DNA of 64,000 nucleotides from contig JBFOMB010000018.1 of assembly GCA_040830545.1 (NCBI GenBank), positions 1 to 64,000 on the forward strand, read 5' to 3'. Numbering within the stretch: position 1 is the first letter of the stretch; the number at the start of each line of letters is the position of its first letter. The DNA comes from HXMU1420-2 sp040830545. Its GTDB lineage: Bacteria > Pseudomonadota > Alphaproteobacteria > Rhodobacterales > Rhodobacteraceae. Positions 1-10,000 of this stretch are shown in pieces. The notes under the pieces were generated by a model. It did no database searches. It was not told where the DNA came from and saw only the letters and a list, made by a program, of their open reading frames with translations. The translations under genes were made by a program, and so were the position numbers.

Positions 1-758
1 GCGCTGTATATTTCGCCCTGCGGGTGGCCTCCCGGGGGGGGGCCCACCACCGGGGCCTGTGGGGCGGGTTGCTGGCCGCCCCGTCCCACCGACTGATCCA
101 CGCAATTGCCCCGATCGGGGACGGGCGGGCCCCAACCCAGATCCCGGAATGGCGCCCCACCAGCCAACCGCCGTACACCCGCCGGTTGTTCCGCGCCCTG
201 CCCGCCTCTGACGGGTCTGGGCCCACAATTGACGAGGATTGGGGCGAACCTGGCCTGACTCCGTCTGAGCGTGTGTTGGGCTGGAACAGCTTTGCCGTGT
301 TGGCTATGATATCCGGTGTGCCGGAGGCTCCGGTCAATGCGATTTCCGGGAAGGCGCGCGCCACGTGTCAGTTGCGGTTCGTGGTCGGAACGGACGCGGA
401 TGACATCCTGCCCGCCCTGCGCCGCCATCTGGATCAGGCCGGGTTCAGTGACGTGCATATCGTAGCTGAGGATGAGGTGCTGTTCCCTGCCACTCGCCTG
501 GATCCAAACGATCCCTGGGCGATGAAAGTGCGGCAGTCGATTGAGACGACGACAGGCCGCGCACCGCATGTGGTGCCAAACCTCGCCGGATCGCTGCCGA
601 ACCACGTCTTCTCGGATACGCTGGGCCTGCCGACGGTCTGGGTACCGCATTCCTATCGCGGCTGTTCGCAACACGCACCAAACGAACACACGATGTTGTC
701 GCTCTGCGCCGACGCGTTGAAGGTGATGACCGGTGTGTTCTGGGACGTGGGAGCTTAG
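1..758 (+). CDS. M20-family metallopeptidase, C-terminal part (cut by window edge)
   Basis: This is the 3' part of a zinc-dependent M20 peptidase or amidohydrolase (ArgE/DapE/carboxypeptidase-like). The reading frame is open from base 3 without a start, so the N-terminal catalytic half lies outside the window. The visible part begins in the dimerisation domain: the stretch ending in GLWGG, followed by the IPEWRP segment, is the lid region that precedes the return to the catalytic domain in this family. Near the C-terminus the motif GCSQHAPNEH carries the last conserved metal-ligand histidine region, followed by a final helix. The GTG at 24 is only the first start-like codon in frame and is not a real start. 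The gene converges with the Hint gene and their stop codons overlap. The substrate cannot be told. Confidence 0.85.
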   Translation, partial: AVYFALRVASRGGAHHRGLWGGLLAAPSHRLIHAIAPIGDGRAPTQIPEWRPTSQPPYTRRLFRALPASDGSGPTIDEDWGEPGLTPSERVLGWNSFAVLAMISGVPEAPVNAISGKARATCQLRFVVGTDADDILPALRRHLDQAGFSDVHIVAEDEVLFPATRLDPNDPWAMKVRQSIETTTGRAPHVVPNLAGSLPNHVFSDTLGLPTVWVPHSYRGCSQHAPNEHTMLSLCADALKVMTGVFWDVGA

Positions 759-1750
759 GCCACCTGCACCGGTCGCAGTACATCCGCTTCGTGCCGCGAG
801 AGGGTCGTTAGCGCCGTTTGCCGACATTCCGCCCCGGCCTGCAACACTGCGTCCAACTCGCGCCGCGCTTTCGGCCCGACCATGCGTAACGCTTCTTCTC
901 CCGGAAAGAGGCTCTCTGTTTCCAGACCGTTTGAGACAACGATTTCGTGCCTGTCAAACAGCAGGTGATAGTAGGACGTTGCCCGCGTCTCGAATGTAGT
1001 GCTTCCGGACCCAACAAGGTGAACCGCCGGGATGAACACCTGTGGAGCGCCGACATGCAATTCGGTCTGCCATCCCCCCAGCACCACGCGATGTTGCCGC
1101 GACACCCAGAGATCGCTGTGTGGCTTCCCTCGCCCCAGCAACCCGGCCGGTATTCGGACCGGGCGCAACCTTGGGTCCATCAGCGTTTCCGCCAGCCGGT
1201 AGTGGCTGCGCGCAACCCATCGCAGCTCCGCGACGTCCCTTTCTGCAATCGTTACCGGGTCGCCCGCCCGCAGTGTTTCAACCGGACGTTCCCCGTCCGG
1301 CGTTAGGATCAATGTGCCTTCGACAAAACAAACCGGTGTAGGCGGCGGTGTTTCGTCCAAACTATCCACGGGAATGGCCCCGTTGCCCAAGGCGTCCATA
1401 TCCGCCTGCGTCGCTTCACCTGTCGGATCAAAGGCGAAGCGTGTGCTGTCCCCCGATGACGGATAGTCCAAAATGGTTATCAGCGCGACATCGTCGCCTT
1501 CTATCGAATCCGGCACCTTGTTCGATCCAACTGGCCATGTACCGGTGAATTCAAAGATGAACGAGTACTGGGTTCCGCCGATCTCAACCAATGTATTTGG
1601 GTCCGCCCCGCCACCGTTTGTCTCCAGATTGACGTCGTCGCCGCCGCCCGTTTCGACAAACATCAGTTCGACGGAATTGGCGTTTTCCAGGTTAAGCGAT
1701 GGATTGTTCGCATTATTCTTGTCTTCGCGCGCGAAGAATGTTGCTGCCAT
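755..1750 (-). CDS. Hint-domain protein
   Basis: A 331-aa protein of a type abundant in roseobacters. Residues 1 to about 140 form an acidic, Asn/Gly-rich domain with no motif I recognise. At about residue 141 the sequence CFVEGTLILTPDGERPVETL begins a Hint (hedgehog/intein) domain. It continues with the LRAGD block and LRW, and has the late SRQHRVVL motif containing the conserved histidine. In this family the Cys and His can drive self-cleavage of the peptide bond before the Cys, but no extein-like sequence follows the domain. There is no classical signal peptide. Many relatives are thought to be exported by type I secretion, which is an inference here because no T1SS genes are nearby. The 3' end overlaps the stop of the convergent M20 gene. 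Confidence 0.85.
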   Translation of the reverse strand: MAATFFAREDKNNANNPSLNLENANSVELMFVETGGGDDVNLETNGGGADPNTLVEIGGTQYSFIFEFTGTWPVGSNKVPDSIEGDDVALITILDYPSSGDSTRFAFDPTGEATQADMDALGNGAIPVDSLDETPPPTPVCFVEGTLILTPDGERPVETLRAGDPVTIAERDVAELRWVARSHYRLAETLMDPRLRPVRIPAGLLGRGKPHSDLWVSRQHRVVLGGWQTELHVGAPQVFIPAVHLVGSGSTTFETRATSYYHLLFDRHEIVVSNGLETESLFPGEEALRMVGPKARRELDAVLQAGAECRQTALTTLSRHEADVLRPVQVA

Positions 1751-1930
1751 GACATATGCCTCGGACGCGCTTTTTCGATTTTTTGGGGAAACACAACAGC
1801 ACTGAAAGCGTCGTCACGATCCAATGTGATCAGAATTGCGGCGGAATTGTGGCAGGGGTGCCCAAGTTGCCGCGCCAATCAAAACGCAGTTGCAGAATGG
1901 TCACGACCATCGTCGCTCGGGAAATCGCGT

Positions 1931-2389
1931 TTAGTACCTCGGCAACCCGATCCCGCCTCCACCCAGCCCCGGTGTCCCGATACCACCGCCCAGCCCTGGC
2001 GCACCAATGCCGGTCGTGCCGATCCCTGGCGTTCCGATCTGTGGGCGCCCGCGTTTGCTGCCCCGCCCCGACAAATCCCGTGCGCGGGCCTGTGTGTTTT
2101 GCTGTAACCGCAACCGCTGTGCCGCCTGCGCTTCCAGGAAATCCGGTGACGTCACGGGCACTGGCGCTTCGGTGCGGTCATTCAACAATTGATCCGGCGC
2201 GGTCAGCGGCACGTCAGACCCGCCCGGTCGATTGGCCCGAGAAAGTTGTTCGTTCACACAAGTGGCGTGTGCCGCAGTCCCTTGTAGCGCCTGACAGGCT
2301 TGCTGCGCCATGACATCGCTTGTGAACGTTCCAACGGCCAGAAAAACCACAATAGACCGCAACGTTGCGCGCACGTGCATTTTACTCAA
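1931..2389 (-). CDS. Small secreted protein with Gly/Pro-rich C-terminal repeats
   Basis: A 152-aa protein. Residues 1-28 form a Sec signal peptide ending at VMAQQ. The mature part contains two cysteines (about residues 32 and 44), a Gln/Arg-rich helical stretch (about 85-108), and from about residue 115 a low-complexity tail built from repeats of GIGTPG/GLGGG before a final LPRY. I do not recognise a family. The Gly-rich tail suggests a flexible, surface or periplasmic segment. The upstream AT-rich intergenic region is shared with the divergent acs gene. It could be a fast-evolving envelope protein; no function is assigned. Confidence 0.7.
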   Translation of the reverse strand: MSKMHVRATLRSIVVFLAVGTFTSDVMAQQACQALQGTAAHATCVNEQLSRANRPGGSDVPLTAPDQLLNDRTEAPVPVTSPDFLEAQAAQRLRLQQNTQARARDLSGRGSKRGRPQIGTPGIGTTGIGAPGLGGGIGTPGLGGGGIGLPRY

Positions 2390-2719
2390 CTACCCCTTCA
2401 CCCTCTGCCAATCGGCGTACACTCATAATGTCATACCGCTGCGTCACTGTCTCGGCCCACAGATTGGGTGGCCTGTAAATTCGTGTCACCGGATGTTAGT
2501 TTGTTCCCATTCAATATGTTACCACCAAAATAGTAAAGGTGTTTACAATTTCCGAGATCAAATCTGAAGAAATTGACAAGGAATTTCCCCACGACGTAGG
2601 TCTTGTTTCATAATTCTCCACAGTAGGTATGATCACGAAAAATCAGGCCCATAATCCAAGGGCCGGACGATCGCGCTGACGCCGCCTTGCGGCGGTTCTA
2701 TTGGAGGAGGAGCCCAGCC
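2390..2719. other. AT-rich divergent intergenic region upstream of acs
   Basis: About 330 bases between the divergent Gly-rich protein gene and acs, clearly richer in A/T than the flanks (about 2500-2660). It must hold both promoters. A TTGACA at 2573-2578 is followed 18 bases later by taggtc, a weak sigma-70-like pair. A GGAGGAGG Shine-Dalgarno sequence at 2703-2710 precedes the acs ATG. I see no RNA gene or strong inverted repeat here. Confidence 0.4.
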
Positions 2720-4681
2720 ATGTCCCCAGCGGAAACCGCACCCACCACATTCGCCCCGTCAGAAGACACCGTTGCCCGTGCTCATGTTGACGCGGCGAAA
2801 TACGATGAAATGTACGCCGCATCTATCGCGGACCCGGACGCATTTTGGAGCGAACATGGAAAGCGCGTCGATTGGATCAAGCCGTTTACCCAGGTCAAGG
2901 ATGTGTCCTACGAGTTTGGCAACGTGTCCATCAATTGGTTCGCAGATGGTACGTTGAACGTTTCGGCAAATTGCATTGATCGGCACCTCGCGACACGCGG
3001 CGATCAGACCGCAATCATCTGGGAACCGGATGATCCGAATGATCCGGCCATGCACATCACCTATAGCCAACTGGCCGGTGAAGTGGGCAAGATGGCCAAT
3101 GTCCTGAAAAAGCTCGGTATCAAAAAGGGCGACCGCGTCGTGATCTATCTGCCGATGATCCCGGAAGCGGCCTATGCGATGCTGGCCTGCGCGCGTATCG
3201 GCGCGATCCACTCTATCGTATTTGCAGGCTTTTCACCTGACGCGCTGGCAGCACGTGTGGCTGGGTGTGACGCCAAGCTGGTGATCACCGCCGACACCGC
3301 GCCCCGCGGTGGCCGCGCGACAAAGCTGAAAGACAACGTCAATCAGGCGTTGATCAACGTGATTGACCCCGTCAAATGCCTCGTGGTCCAACGCACGGGC
3401 GATCAGATCGCATGGCGCGACGGCTTGGATTTCTGGTGGCACGATGAGGCCGCTACAGTCGAGTCCGACTGCCCACCAGAGGAGATGAATGCCGAAGACC
3501 CGCTGTTCATCCTCTACACCTCCGGCTCCACTGGCCAGCCCAAAGGCGTCGTGCACACAACGGGTGGCTATCTGGTCTACGCCTCCATGACCCACGAGAT
3601 CACGTTCGATTATCATGACGGCGACGTCTACTGGTGCACGGCGGACGTGGGCTGGGTCACCGGGCACAGCTATATCGTCTATGGTCCGCTGGCCAATGGC
3701 GCGACTTCGGTCATGTTCGAAGGTGTGCCAACCTACCCCGATGCGTCTCGTTTCTGGGCAGTGTGTGAAAAGCACAAGGTCAACCAGTTCTATACTGCCC
3801 CGACCGCCATCCGGGCGCTGATGGGTCAGGGCACGGAATGGGTCGAGAAATGCGACCTCTCATCACTGCGCTTGTTGGGCACGGTGGGCGAGCCGATCAA
3901 CCCCGAGGCCTGGACCTGGTACAACGAGGTTGTGGGCAAGGGCAAATGCCCCATCGTAGACACCTGGTGGCAAACCGAAACCGGTGGCCATATGATGACC
4001 CCCCTACCCGGCGCACACGCAACAAAACCCGGCGCAGCGCAACGCCCATTCTTCGGCGTGCAACCCGTGGTGCTGGAGCCCACCAGCGGTGAAGAAATCG
4101 AAGGCAACGGTGTCGAGGGCGTTCTGGCCATCAAGGACAGCTGGCCCGGCCAGATGCGCACCGTCTGGGGCGATCACGAACGGTTCGAAAAGACGTATTT
4201 CTCGGACTACAAGGGTTACTACTTCTCTGGTGACGGCTGCCGCCGGGACGAAGACGGCGACTACTGGATCACCGGCCGCGTCGATGACGTCATCAACGTA
4301 TCCGGCCACCGTATGGGCACGGCCGAGGTCGAAAGCGCGCTGGTCGCCCATGAAACCGTGGCGGAAGCCGCCGTGGTCGGCTACCCGCACGAGATCAAGG
4401 GCCAAGGCATTTATTGCTACGTAACCCTGATGAACGGGGTGGAACCTTCGGATGATCTGGTCAAAACCCTGCGCACATGGGTCCGTCAGGAAATCGGCCC
4501 CATCGCCTCGCCAGATGTCATCCAATGGGCTCCGGGCCTGCCGAAAACCCGCTCCGGCAAAATCATGCGGCGAATTCTGCGCAAGATCGCTGAGAACGAC
4601 TTCGGCGCATTGGGCGACACCTCGACCTTGGCGGACCCGTCCGTTGTCGACGACCTGATCGAAAACCGCGCAAACAAATAA
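2720..4681 (+). CDS. acs: Acetyl-CoA synthetase (AMP-forming)
   Basis: A 653-aa enzyme that activates acetate with ATP and CoA to acetyl-CoA in the cytoplasm, feeding the TCA cycle and glyoxylate or ethylmalonyl-CoA routes. The full-length ANL-superfamily architecture is visible. It has the N-terminal ACAS domain (YDEMY, then WIKPF), the P-loop motif YTSGSTGQPKG in the middle, the WWQTETGGHM adenylate-binding motif, the hinge region ISGR/VDDVINVSGHR, and the C-terminal PKTRSGKIMRR motif. In that last motif Lys614 is the residue acetylated by Pat-type enzymes in homologues. I chose the ATG at 2720 because a strong GGAGGAGG site lies 9 bases upstream; an upstream in-frame start at 2687 would put this site inside the gene. 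It ends with a clear intrinsic terminator at 4768-4794. Confidence 0.97.
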   Translation: MSPAETAPTTFAPSEDTVARAHVDAAKYDEMYAASIADPDAFWSEHGKRVDWIKPFTQVKDVSYEFGNVSINWFADGTLNVSANCIDRHLATRGDQTAIIWEPDDPNDPAMHITYSQLAGEVGKMANVLKKLGIKKGDRVVIYLPMIPEAAYAMLACARIGAIHSIVFAGFSPDALAARVAGCDAKLVITADTAPRGGRATKLKDNVNQALINVIDPVKCLVVQRTGDQIAWRDGLDFWWHDEAATVESDCPPEEMNAEDPLFILYTSGSTGQPKGVVHTTGGYLVYASMTHEITFDYHDGDVYWCTADVGWVTGHSYIVYGPLANGATSVMFEGVPTYPDASRFWAVCEKHKVNQFYTAPTAIRALMGQGTEWVEKCDLSSLRLLGTVGEPINPEAWTWYNEVVGKGKCPIVDTWWQTETGGHMMTPLPGAHATKPGAAQRPFFGVQPVVLEPTSGEEIEGNGVEGVLAIKDSWPGQMRTVWGDHERFEKTYFSDYKGYYFSGDGCRRDEDGDYWITGRVDDVINVSGHRMGTAEVESALVAHETVAEAAVVGYPHEIKGQGIYCYVTLMNGVEPSDDLVKTLRTWVRQEIGPIASPDVIQWAPGLPKTRSGKIMRRILRKIAENDFGALGDTSTLADPSVVDDLIENRANK

Positions 4682-4767
4682 ACTGCGGGTTCAATCTCCA
4701 TCGGCATACCAACCGGCCCTCCCACCGGATCAAATTCTCCCAGTTGACAATTCTCCCTGTGACTGGC

Positions 4768-4794
4768 TCCCCCGCTTCGGCGGGGGATTTTTTT
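4768..4794 (+). terminator. Intrinsic terminator of acs
   Basis: A perfect 8-bp stem (tcccccgc / gcggggga) closed by a stable ttcg tetraloop at 4768-4787, followed directly by seven T residues. It lies 87 bases after the acs stop and is oriented for transcription on the plus strand. Confidence 0.92.
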
Positions 4795-4896
4795 GCACTC
4801 TGACTTGCCAACCTTTCCGGGTTTCAGCGATCAACGGCCCTCCTCGTGCTGCCGCCCGGGGTACACAACGCAAAAGAGGGCGACCCCCGCCCCCTC

Positions 4897-4918
4897 TCCA
4901 TCTTTGTCAAAATACTCA
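4897..4918 (-). repeat. Dispersed gagtatttgg repeat, copy A
   Basis: Minus-strand core tgagtattttgacaaagatg. It is a diverged copy of the element also seen at 13730, 14882 and 15572. It lies 44 bases beyond the stop of the minus-strand sodium channel gene, so this copy is in a 3' region rather than a leader. Confidence 0.65.
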
Positions 4919-4962
4919 AATCACACCGCTCGCCCCCAGCACACCCGCCAAGGGCCAGCCAC

Positions 4963-5751
4963 CTACCCCTCGTCCAGCTTCTTCTCGATCGCCTCCAGCC
5001 GCGCCAGAACCTTGTCGCGATAGGCATCGGTTTCCGCGTTGGACTCAACAGACGCCGCATCCGCCATGGAGTTCACGATCAGACCCACCAGCAGGTTCAC
5101 GACAGCAAAACTGGTGATCAGGATGAACGGCACAAAGAACACCCAGGCATAGGTGTATATCTCCATCACCGGGCGTACGATGCCCATGGACCAGCTTTCC
5201 AGCGTCATGATCTGGAACAGCGAATAGGCCGACCGGCCCATGGTCCCGAACCATTCCGGGAACGTGTCCCCAAACAGCTTCGTTGCGATGACCGACCCGA
5301 TGTAGAAGGTCATTGACATCAGGGTAAAGACCGAGCCCATGCCGGGCAGCGCTTTCAGGAACCCTTCGATTACGCGGCGCAGGCTGGGGAAGGACGACAT
5401 CAGCCTCAGCACCCGCATGATCCGCAGCGCGCGCAAAACGGACATGGATTGCGCGGCCGGCACCAACGCGATGCCCACAATGAAAAAGTCGAACAGGTTC
5501 CACCCCGACCGGAAGAAATCCACACGATAGACGAACAGTTTGATCGCGATCTCGATCAGGAAGATCGCCAGACAAACCTCGTCCAACACGCCGATCAGGA
5601 ACCCAAACCGTTCCATAAGGTTGTCCGAGGTTTCAAGACCCAGAAGGATCGCGTTGAACACGATCACCCCGATGATGAAATTGCCGACCCCGTCGCTTTC
5701 GATGAACGTGGCAGCCCGGGCGCGCAGGCCGGTATATTCTGTTTGTTCCAT
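4963..5751 (-). CDS. Bacterial voltage-gated sodium channel (NaChBac/NavSp1 type)
   Basis: A 262-aa single-domain six-helix cation channel of the inner membrane that would assemble as a tetramer. S1 is at about residues 22-40, S2 about 54-74 and S3 about 84-100. S4 holds gating arginines every third position (R107, R110, R113, R116). The pore carries the selectivity filter TLESWSM (183-189). This filter is characteristic of Na+-selective bacterial channels and fits the family described from marine roseobacters. S6 at about 203-228 is followed by an acidic neck and a short coiled coil (YRDKVLARLEAIEKKLDE, 244-261), the usual C-terminal tetramerisation segment. It appears monocistronic. In related bacteria the role is linked to Na+ and pH homeostasis and motility; that is family knowledge, not visible here. 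Confidence 0.95.
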   Translation of the reverse strand: MEQTEYTGLRARAATFIESDGVGNFIIGVIVFNAILLGLETSDNLMERFGFLIGVLDEVCLAIFLIEIAIKLFVYRVDFFRSGWNLFDFFIVGIALVPAAQSMSVLRALRIMRVLRLMSSFPSLRRVIEGFLKALPGMGSVFTLMSMTFYIGSVIATKLFGDTFPEWFGTMGRSAYSLFQIMTLESWSMGIVRPVMEIYTYAWVFFVPFILITSFAVVNLLVGLIVNSMADAASVESNAETDAYRDKVLARLEAIEKKLDEG

Positions 5752-5913
5752 ACTGCCGTTATGCAGCCCCGGCGCGATGGAGCAAGCCCCGCTGGCGCAG
5801 CCCCTCTATTTTCCCACCAAAGTGATGCAACCATGGCGATTTTCGCCACACATCACAAACCGCGCCAAGTGCTGTCAAAAACACCTGTTTTCCAATTTCT
5901 TACCTTGGTCGGA

Positions 5914-6978
5914 TCAGGCGTGCCCCGCCTGAACCAACGCCTGCGCGGCTTTGTCGAAGGCCAAGGCTTGCGCACTTTCCGGATCAGACACCACAATCGG
6001 CACGCCTCCGTCCCCGGACAAGCGGATCGTCAGGTGCAACGGAATCTCGGCCAACAACGGCACCCCCAGTTTCGCTGCCTCTGCCTCGACCCCACCATGA
6101 CCAAACAGGTGCTCTTCATGGCCGCAGTTCGAACAGACATGAGTGCTCATATTCTCGATCATGCCCAGGATCGGCACGTTCAACTGGCGAAACATGTCGA
6201 TCACCTTGCGCGCATCCAGCAGCGCAACGTCCTGCGGCGTCGATACAATCACCGCACCGTCAATGGCGAATTTCTGGCTGAGCGTCAGTTGCACGTCCCC
6301 GGTCCCCGGCGGCAGGTCCACGATCAACACATCCAGCCCGCCCCATTCGACCTGGTTCATCATCTGCTGCAAGGCACCCATCAGCATCGGCCCACGCCAA
6401 ACAACGGCCTTTCCGTCCTCGACCATGAACCCCATGGACATAACCGTCACGCCATGCGCTTTTAACGGAATAATCGCCTTGCCGTCAGGCGATGCAGGTC
6501 GCCCGGACACGCCCAACATGCGCGGTTGCGACGGGCCATAGACATCCGCATCCAGCAGACCCACACGCTTGCCCTGCGCCGCTAACGACGTTGCCAGATT
6601 GGCTGCCACGGTTGACTTACCTACACCGCCTTTACCCGACGCAACAGCGACGATGTGGTCCACCCCTGCAACACGCTGCGGCCCTTGCGGGGCAGCCTGT
6701 TTGCGGGCGGGTTTCAGATCAGGCGGAGGCGCTTTGGCCGCATGGGCCGTCATCATCGCCGTTACCTGCGAGAACCCCAACGCCTTCACCCGTGCCTCAG
6801 CCTCGGCACGCACAGGTTCCATGACCGTTGATTTTGACCCGTCAATCTCCAGGACAAAGCTCACCCTGTCCCCATCGACGGTCAGCGCGCGCATGATTCC
6901 TGCGGTCACAATATCCTGCCCGCTGGCCGGGTCGATCACCTGTTTCAGGGTTGCTAGAACCTCGTCCCGCGTTGCCAT
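5914..6978 (-). CDS. mrp: Mrp/ApbC-type Fe-S cluster carrier ATPase
   Basis: A 354-aa cytoplasmic P-loop ATPase of the Mrp/NBP35 family that binds and transfers Fe-S clusters to apoproteins. An N-terminal MIP18-like (DUF59) domain occupies about residues 1-90 (VLATLKQVIDPASGQDIV at the start). The deviant Walker A motif SGKGGVGKST is at about residues 113-122 and the second lysine-containing loop and DADVYGPS follow. The IVDLPPGTGD Walker B region comes next, and the CSNCG motif (CXXC) near residue 280 bridges the cluster at the dimer interface. The full family length is present. It stands alone between the sodium channel and mfd, with about 108 bases to mfd. Confidence 0.95.
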   Translation of the reverse strand: MATRDEVLATLKQVIDPASGQDIVTAGIMRALTVDGDRVSFVLEIDGSKSTVMEPVRAEAEARVKALGFSQVTAMMTAHAAKAPPPDLKPARKQAAPQGPQRVAGVDHIVAVASGKGGVGKSTVAANLATSLAAQGKRVGLLDADVYGPSQPRMLGVSGRPASPDGKAIIPLKAHGVTVMSMGFMVEDGKAVVWRGPMLMGALQQMMNQVEWGGLDVLIVDLPPGTGDVQLTLSQKFAIDGAVIVSTPQDVALLDARKVIDMFRQLNVPILGMIENMSTHVCSNCGHEEHLFGHGGVEAEAAKLGVPLLAEIPLHLTIRLSGDGGVPIVVSDPESAQALAFDKAAQALVQAGHA

Positions 6979-7086
6979 GTCACCTGCTCCTTTGCCGCCG
7001 TTCGGCTGCGCCTATCACCTTCAGACAGGGCGCAGCAACTCAGAGATAACCCGCCACTCGGGCGGAACAAGGCCAGTCTGCGCCCA

Positions 7087-10000
7087 TTACGACTTTGCCA
7101 GTTTCGCCAGATCCTGCGCGATGGCAAAGGCACCCTTGATCTTGTCACTGTCGCGTTTCCAGTCCCGGCGCACGACGATCTTGTTATCCTTGACCTTTGC
7201 CAGCCCGTCCTGCCCCTGAATGAACTTTACCAGCCCTTGCGGAGAGGCGAATTTGTCATTGTGAAACTGGATCGTGGCACCCTTCGGTCCGCCATCCAGC
7301 TTGGAAATCCCGGCGCGCTTGCACATGGCCTTGATCCGTACGACCAACAGCAGCGTGTTGACCTCCTTGGGCAATTTGCCAAAGCGGTCAATCAGCTCAG
7401 CAGCAAAGCCTTCCAGTTCAACTTTGGTCGTCAAGCTGCTGAGACGCCTATACAATCCCAGCCGCACGTCCAAATCAGGAACGTAGGCCTCAGGGATCAG
7501 AACCGGCACGCCGAGGTTGATTTGAGGCGCCCATTGATCATCCGCTTCGCTCAATCCCTCCATCTCACCGGCACGGATCTTGGCGATCGCCTCTTCCAGC
7601 ATGGATTGATAAAGCTCGTAGCCGACGTCGCGCATCTGGCCCGACTGTTCCTCGCCCAGCAAATTGCCCGCCCCACGAATGTCGAGGTCCTGACTGGCCA
7701 GCGTGAACCCGGCGCCCAACGTGTCGAGCGATCCCAGTACACGCAGCCGTTTCTCAGCCGTAGGCGTCAGGCGGGCGCGGGGTTTGGTGGTCAGGTAGGC
7801 ATAGGCGCGTGTCTTGGATCGGCCCACGCGGCCCCGGATCTGATACAATTGGCTCAACCCGAACATGTCCGCCCGATGCACGACCATGGTGTTCGCTGTC
7901 GGAATGTCGAGGCCGGATTCCACGATTGTGGTCGCCAGAAGCACATCGAACTTGCCGTCATAAAAGGCGTTCATGCGGTCATCCAGCTCTCCGGCGGCCA
8001 TCTGACCGTGGGCCACGACATAACTGACCTCGGGCGCCTGATCCTGCAAAAACGACTCGATGTCCGGCAGGTCCGAGATGCGGGGCACCACATAGAAACT
8101 TTGCCCACCGCGATAATGTTCACGTAACAATGCCTCGCGGATGGTGACCGCATCGAATTCACTGACATAGGTGCGGATCGCCAGCCGGTCGACGGGGGGC
8201 GTGCCAATTATCGAAAGATCCCGGACACCTGAGAGCGACAATTGAAGTGTTCGCGGGATGGGCGTCGCGGTCAGGGTCAGCACGTGAATGTCTGAACGCA
8301 TCGCTTTCAGCCGCTCTTTGTGAGAGACGCCAAAATGCTGTTCCTCATCCACGATCAGCAGGCCGAGGTTCTGAAACCGCACGCCCTTGGCCAGCAGCGC
8401 ATGGGTGCCGACAACGATATCCACCGTGCCGCGGCTCAGTCCATCACGCGTTTGCTGCGCCTCCTTGGAAGACACAAACCGGCTGAGTTGGCGCACCTCC
8501 AGCGGGAACCCCCGAAAACGGTCCTTGAAGCTCGCCGCATGTTGGCGTGCCAGCAGGGTTGTGGGCGCAATCACGGCCACCTGAACGCCCGACATGGCCG
8601 CAACAAAAGCCGCGCGCATCGCGACCTCAGTCTTGCCAAAGCCCACATCGCCGCAGATCAGCCGGTCCATCGGCTGACCACCGGTCATGTCGTCCATAAC
8701 CTCGCCAATCGCGCGCAGCTGATCGTCGGTTTCCTGATAGGGAAAGCGTGCACAGAACGCATCCCATGTGCCCGGCGGCGGCTCCAGGATCGGGGCGCGG
8801 CGCAACGCGCGCTCGGCAGCCACGCGAATGAGCCGCTCGGCCATTTCGCGAATGCGTTCTTTCAGCTTGGCTTTCTTGGCCTGCCACGCGCCCCCGCCCA
8901 GCCTGTCCAACAAGCCCTCTTCGTGGCCGTATTTCGACAGCAGTTCGATATTCTCGACCGGCAGGTACAGTTTCGCCGCTTCGGCATATTCCAGCAGCAG
9001 ACATTCATGCGCGGCACCGGCGGCCGTGATAACCTCCATGCCCTTGTAGCGCCCGATACCGTGATCAACATGTACGACCAGATCACCGGGGCTGAGCGAT
9101 TGGGTCTCGGTCAGGAAATTCTCGGCCCGTCGTTTCTTGCGCGGAGCGCGGATCAGGCGGTCACCCAGCACGTCCTGTTCCGAAATCACGGTAAGGTCCG
9201 GAGTTTCGAACCCGTGTTCCAGCGCCCACACGGCCAGATATAGCCCGCGCTTGCCGATGCGCGTACCATCGCGCACCGGGATCGCCTCGGCCACGCCTTC
9301 GTCTTCGATCAATCCGCTCAGACGTTCGCGCGCCCCTTCGGAGTAGCTGGCGATGACGACGGGTCGATCCTGAAGTTGTGCCTTCACATGATCTGCCAAA
9401 GCCCCAAAAAGGCTGATGCTTTCCTGCTGACGTTCCGGCGAGAAGTTGCGCCCGATCCGCCCGCCCGCGTCGATAACTCCGGGCCCGGACGCCTGCGGCA
9501 GCGGGTTGAATTGCAGCACGCGCCGCCCATCCACCGCAGCCTCCCACGCGCCATCGTCCAGATACAGCAAGCCCGGCTGACAGGGTTTGTAGATCGTATC
9601 GACGCGGTTCTTCGTCTCCAGCGCCAGTTTGCGGGTTTCGTACTGATCCTCGATCGCGTCCCACCGGGTGAGCCGCGCGGGGGTCAGTTGATCGTCCAGC
9701 GTGACGGAGGCATCAGGCAGATAGTCGAAAAGCGTCTCCAACCTCTCGTGAAAGAAAGGTAGCCAATGTTCCGCACCAGCATGCTTGCGCCCGGCGCTGA
9801 CGGCTTCGTACAGCGGATCGTCGCTGCCCGCCGCGCCAAATTCGATCCGGTAGTTCTGCCGGAACCGGGTGATCGCGGCCTCGTCCAGTATGACCTCGCT
9901 TACCGGGGCCAGTTCGACCACCGACAGCTTCTCCGTCGTGCGTTGGGTGGCGGCGTCGAATCGGCGCGCGCCGTCCAGAACGTCACCGAACAGGTCCAGC

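Noticed and set aside
2573..2602. TTGACA with taggtc as an acs promoter
   Set aside because: The -10 match is weak and alphaproteobacterial promoters are loose; mentioned only inside the intergenic entry.
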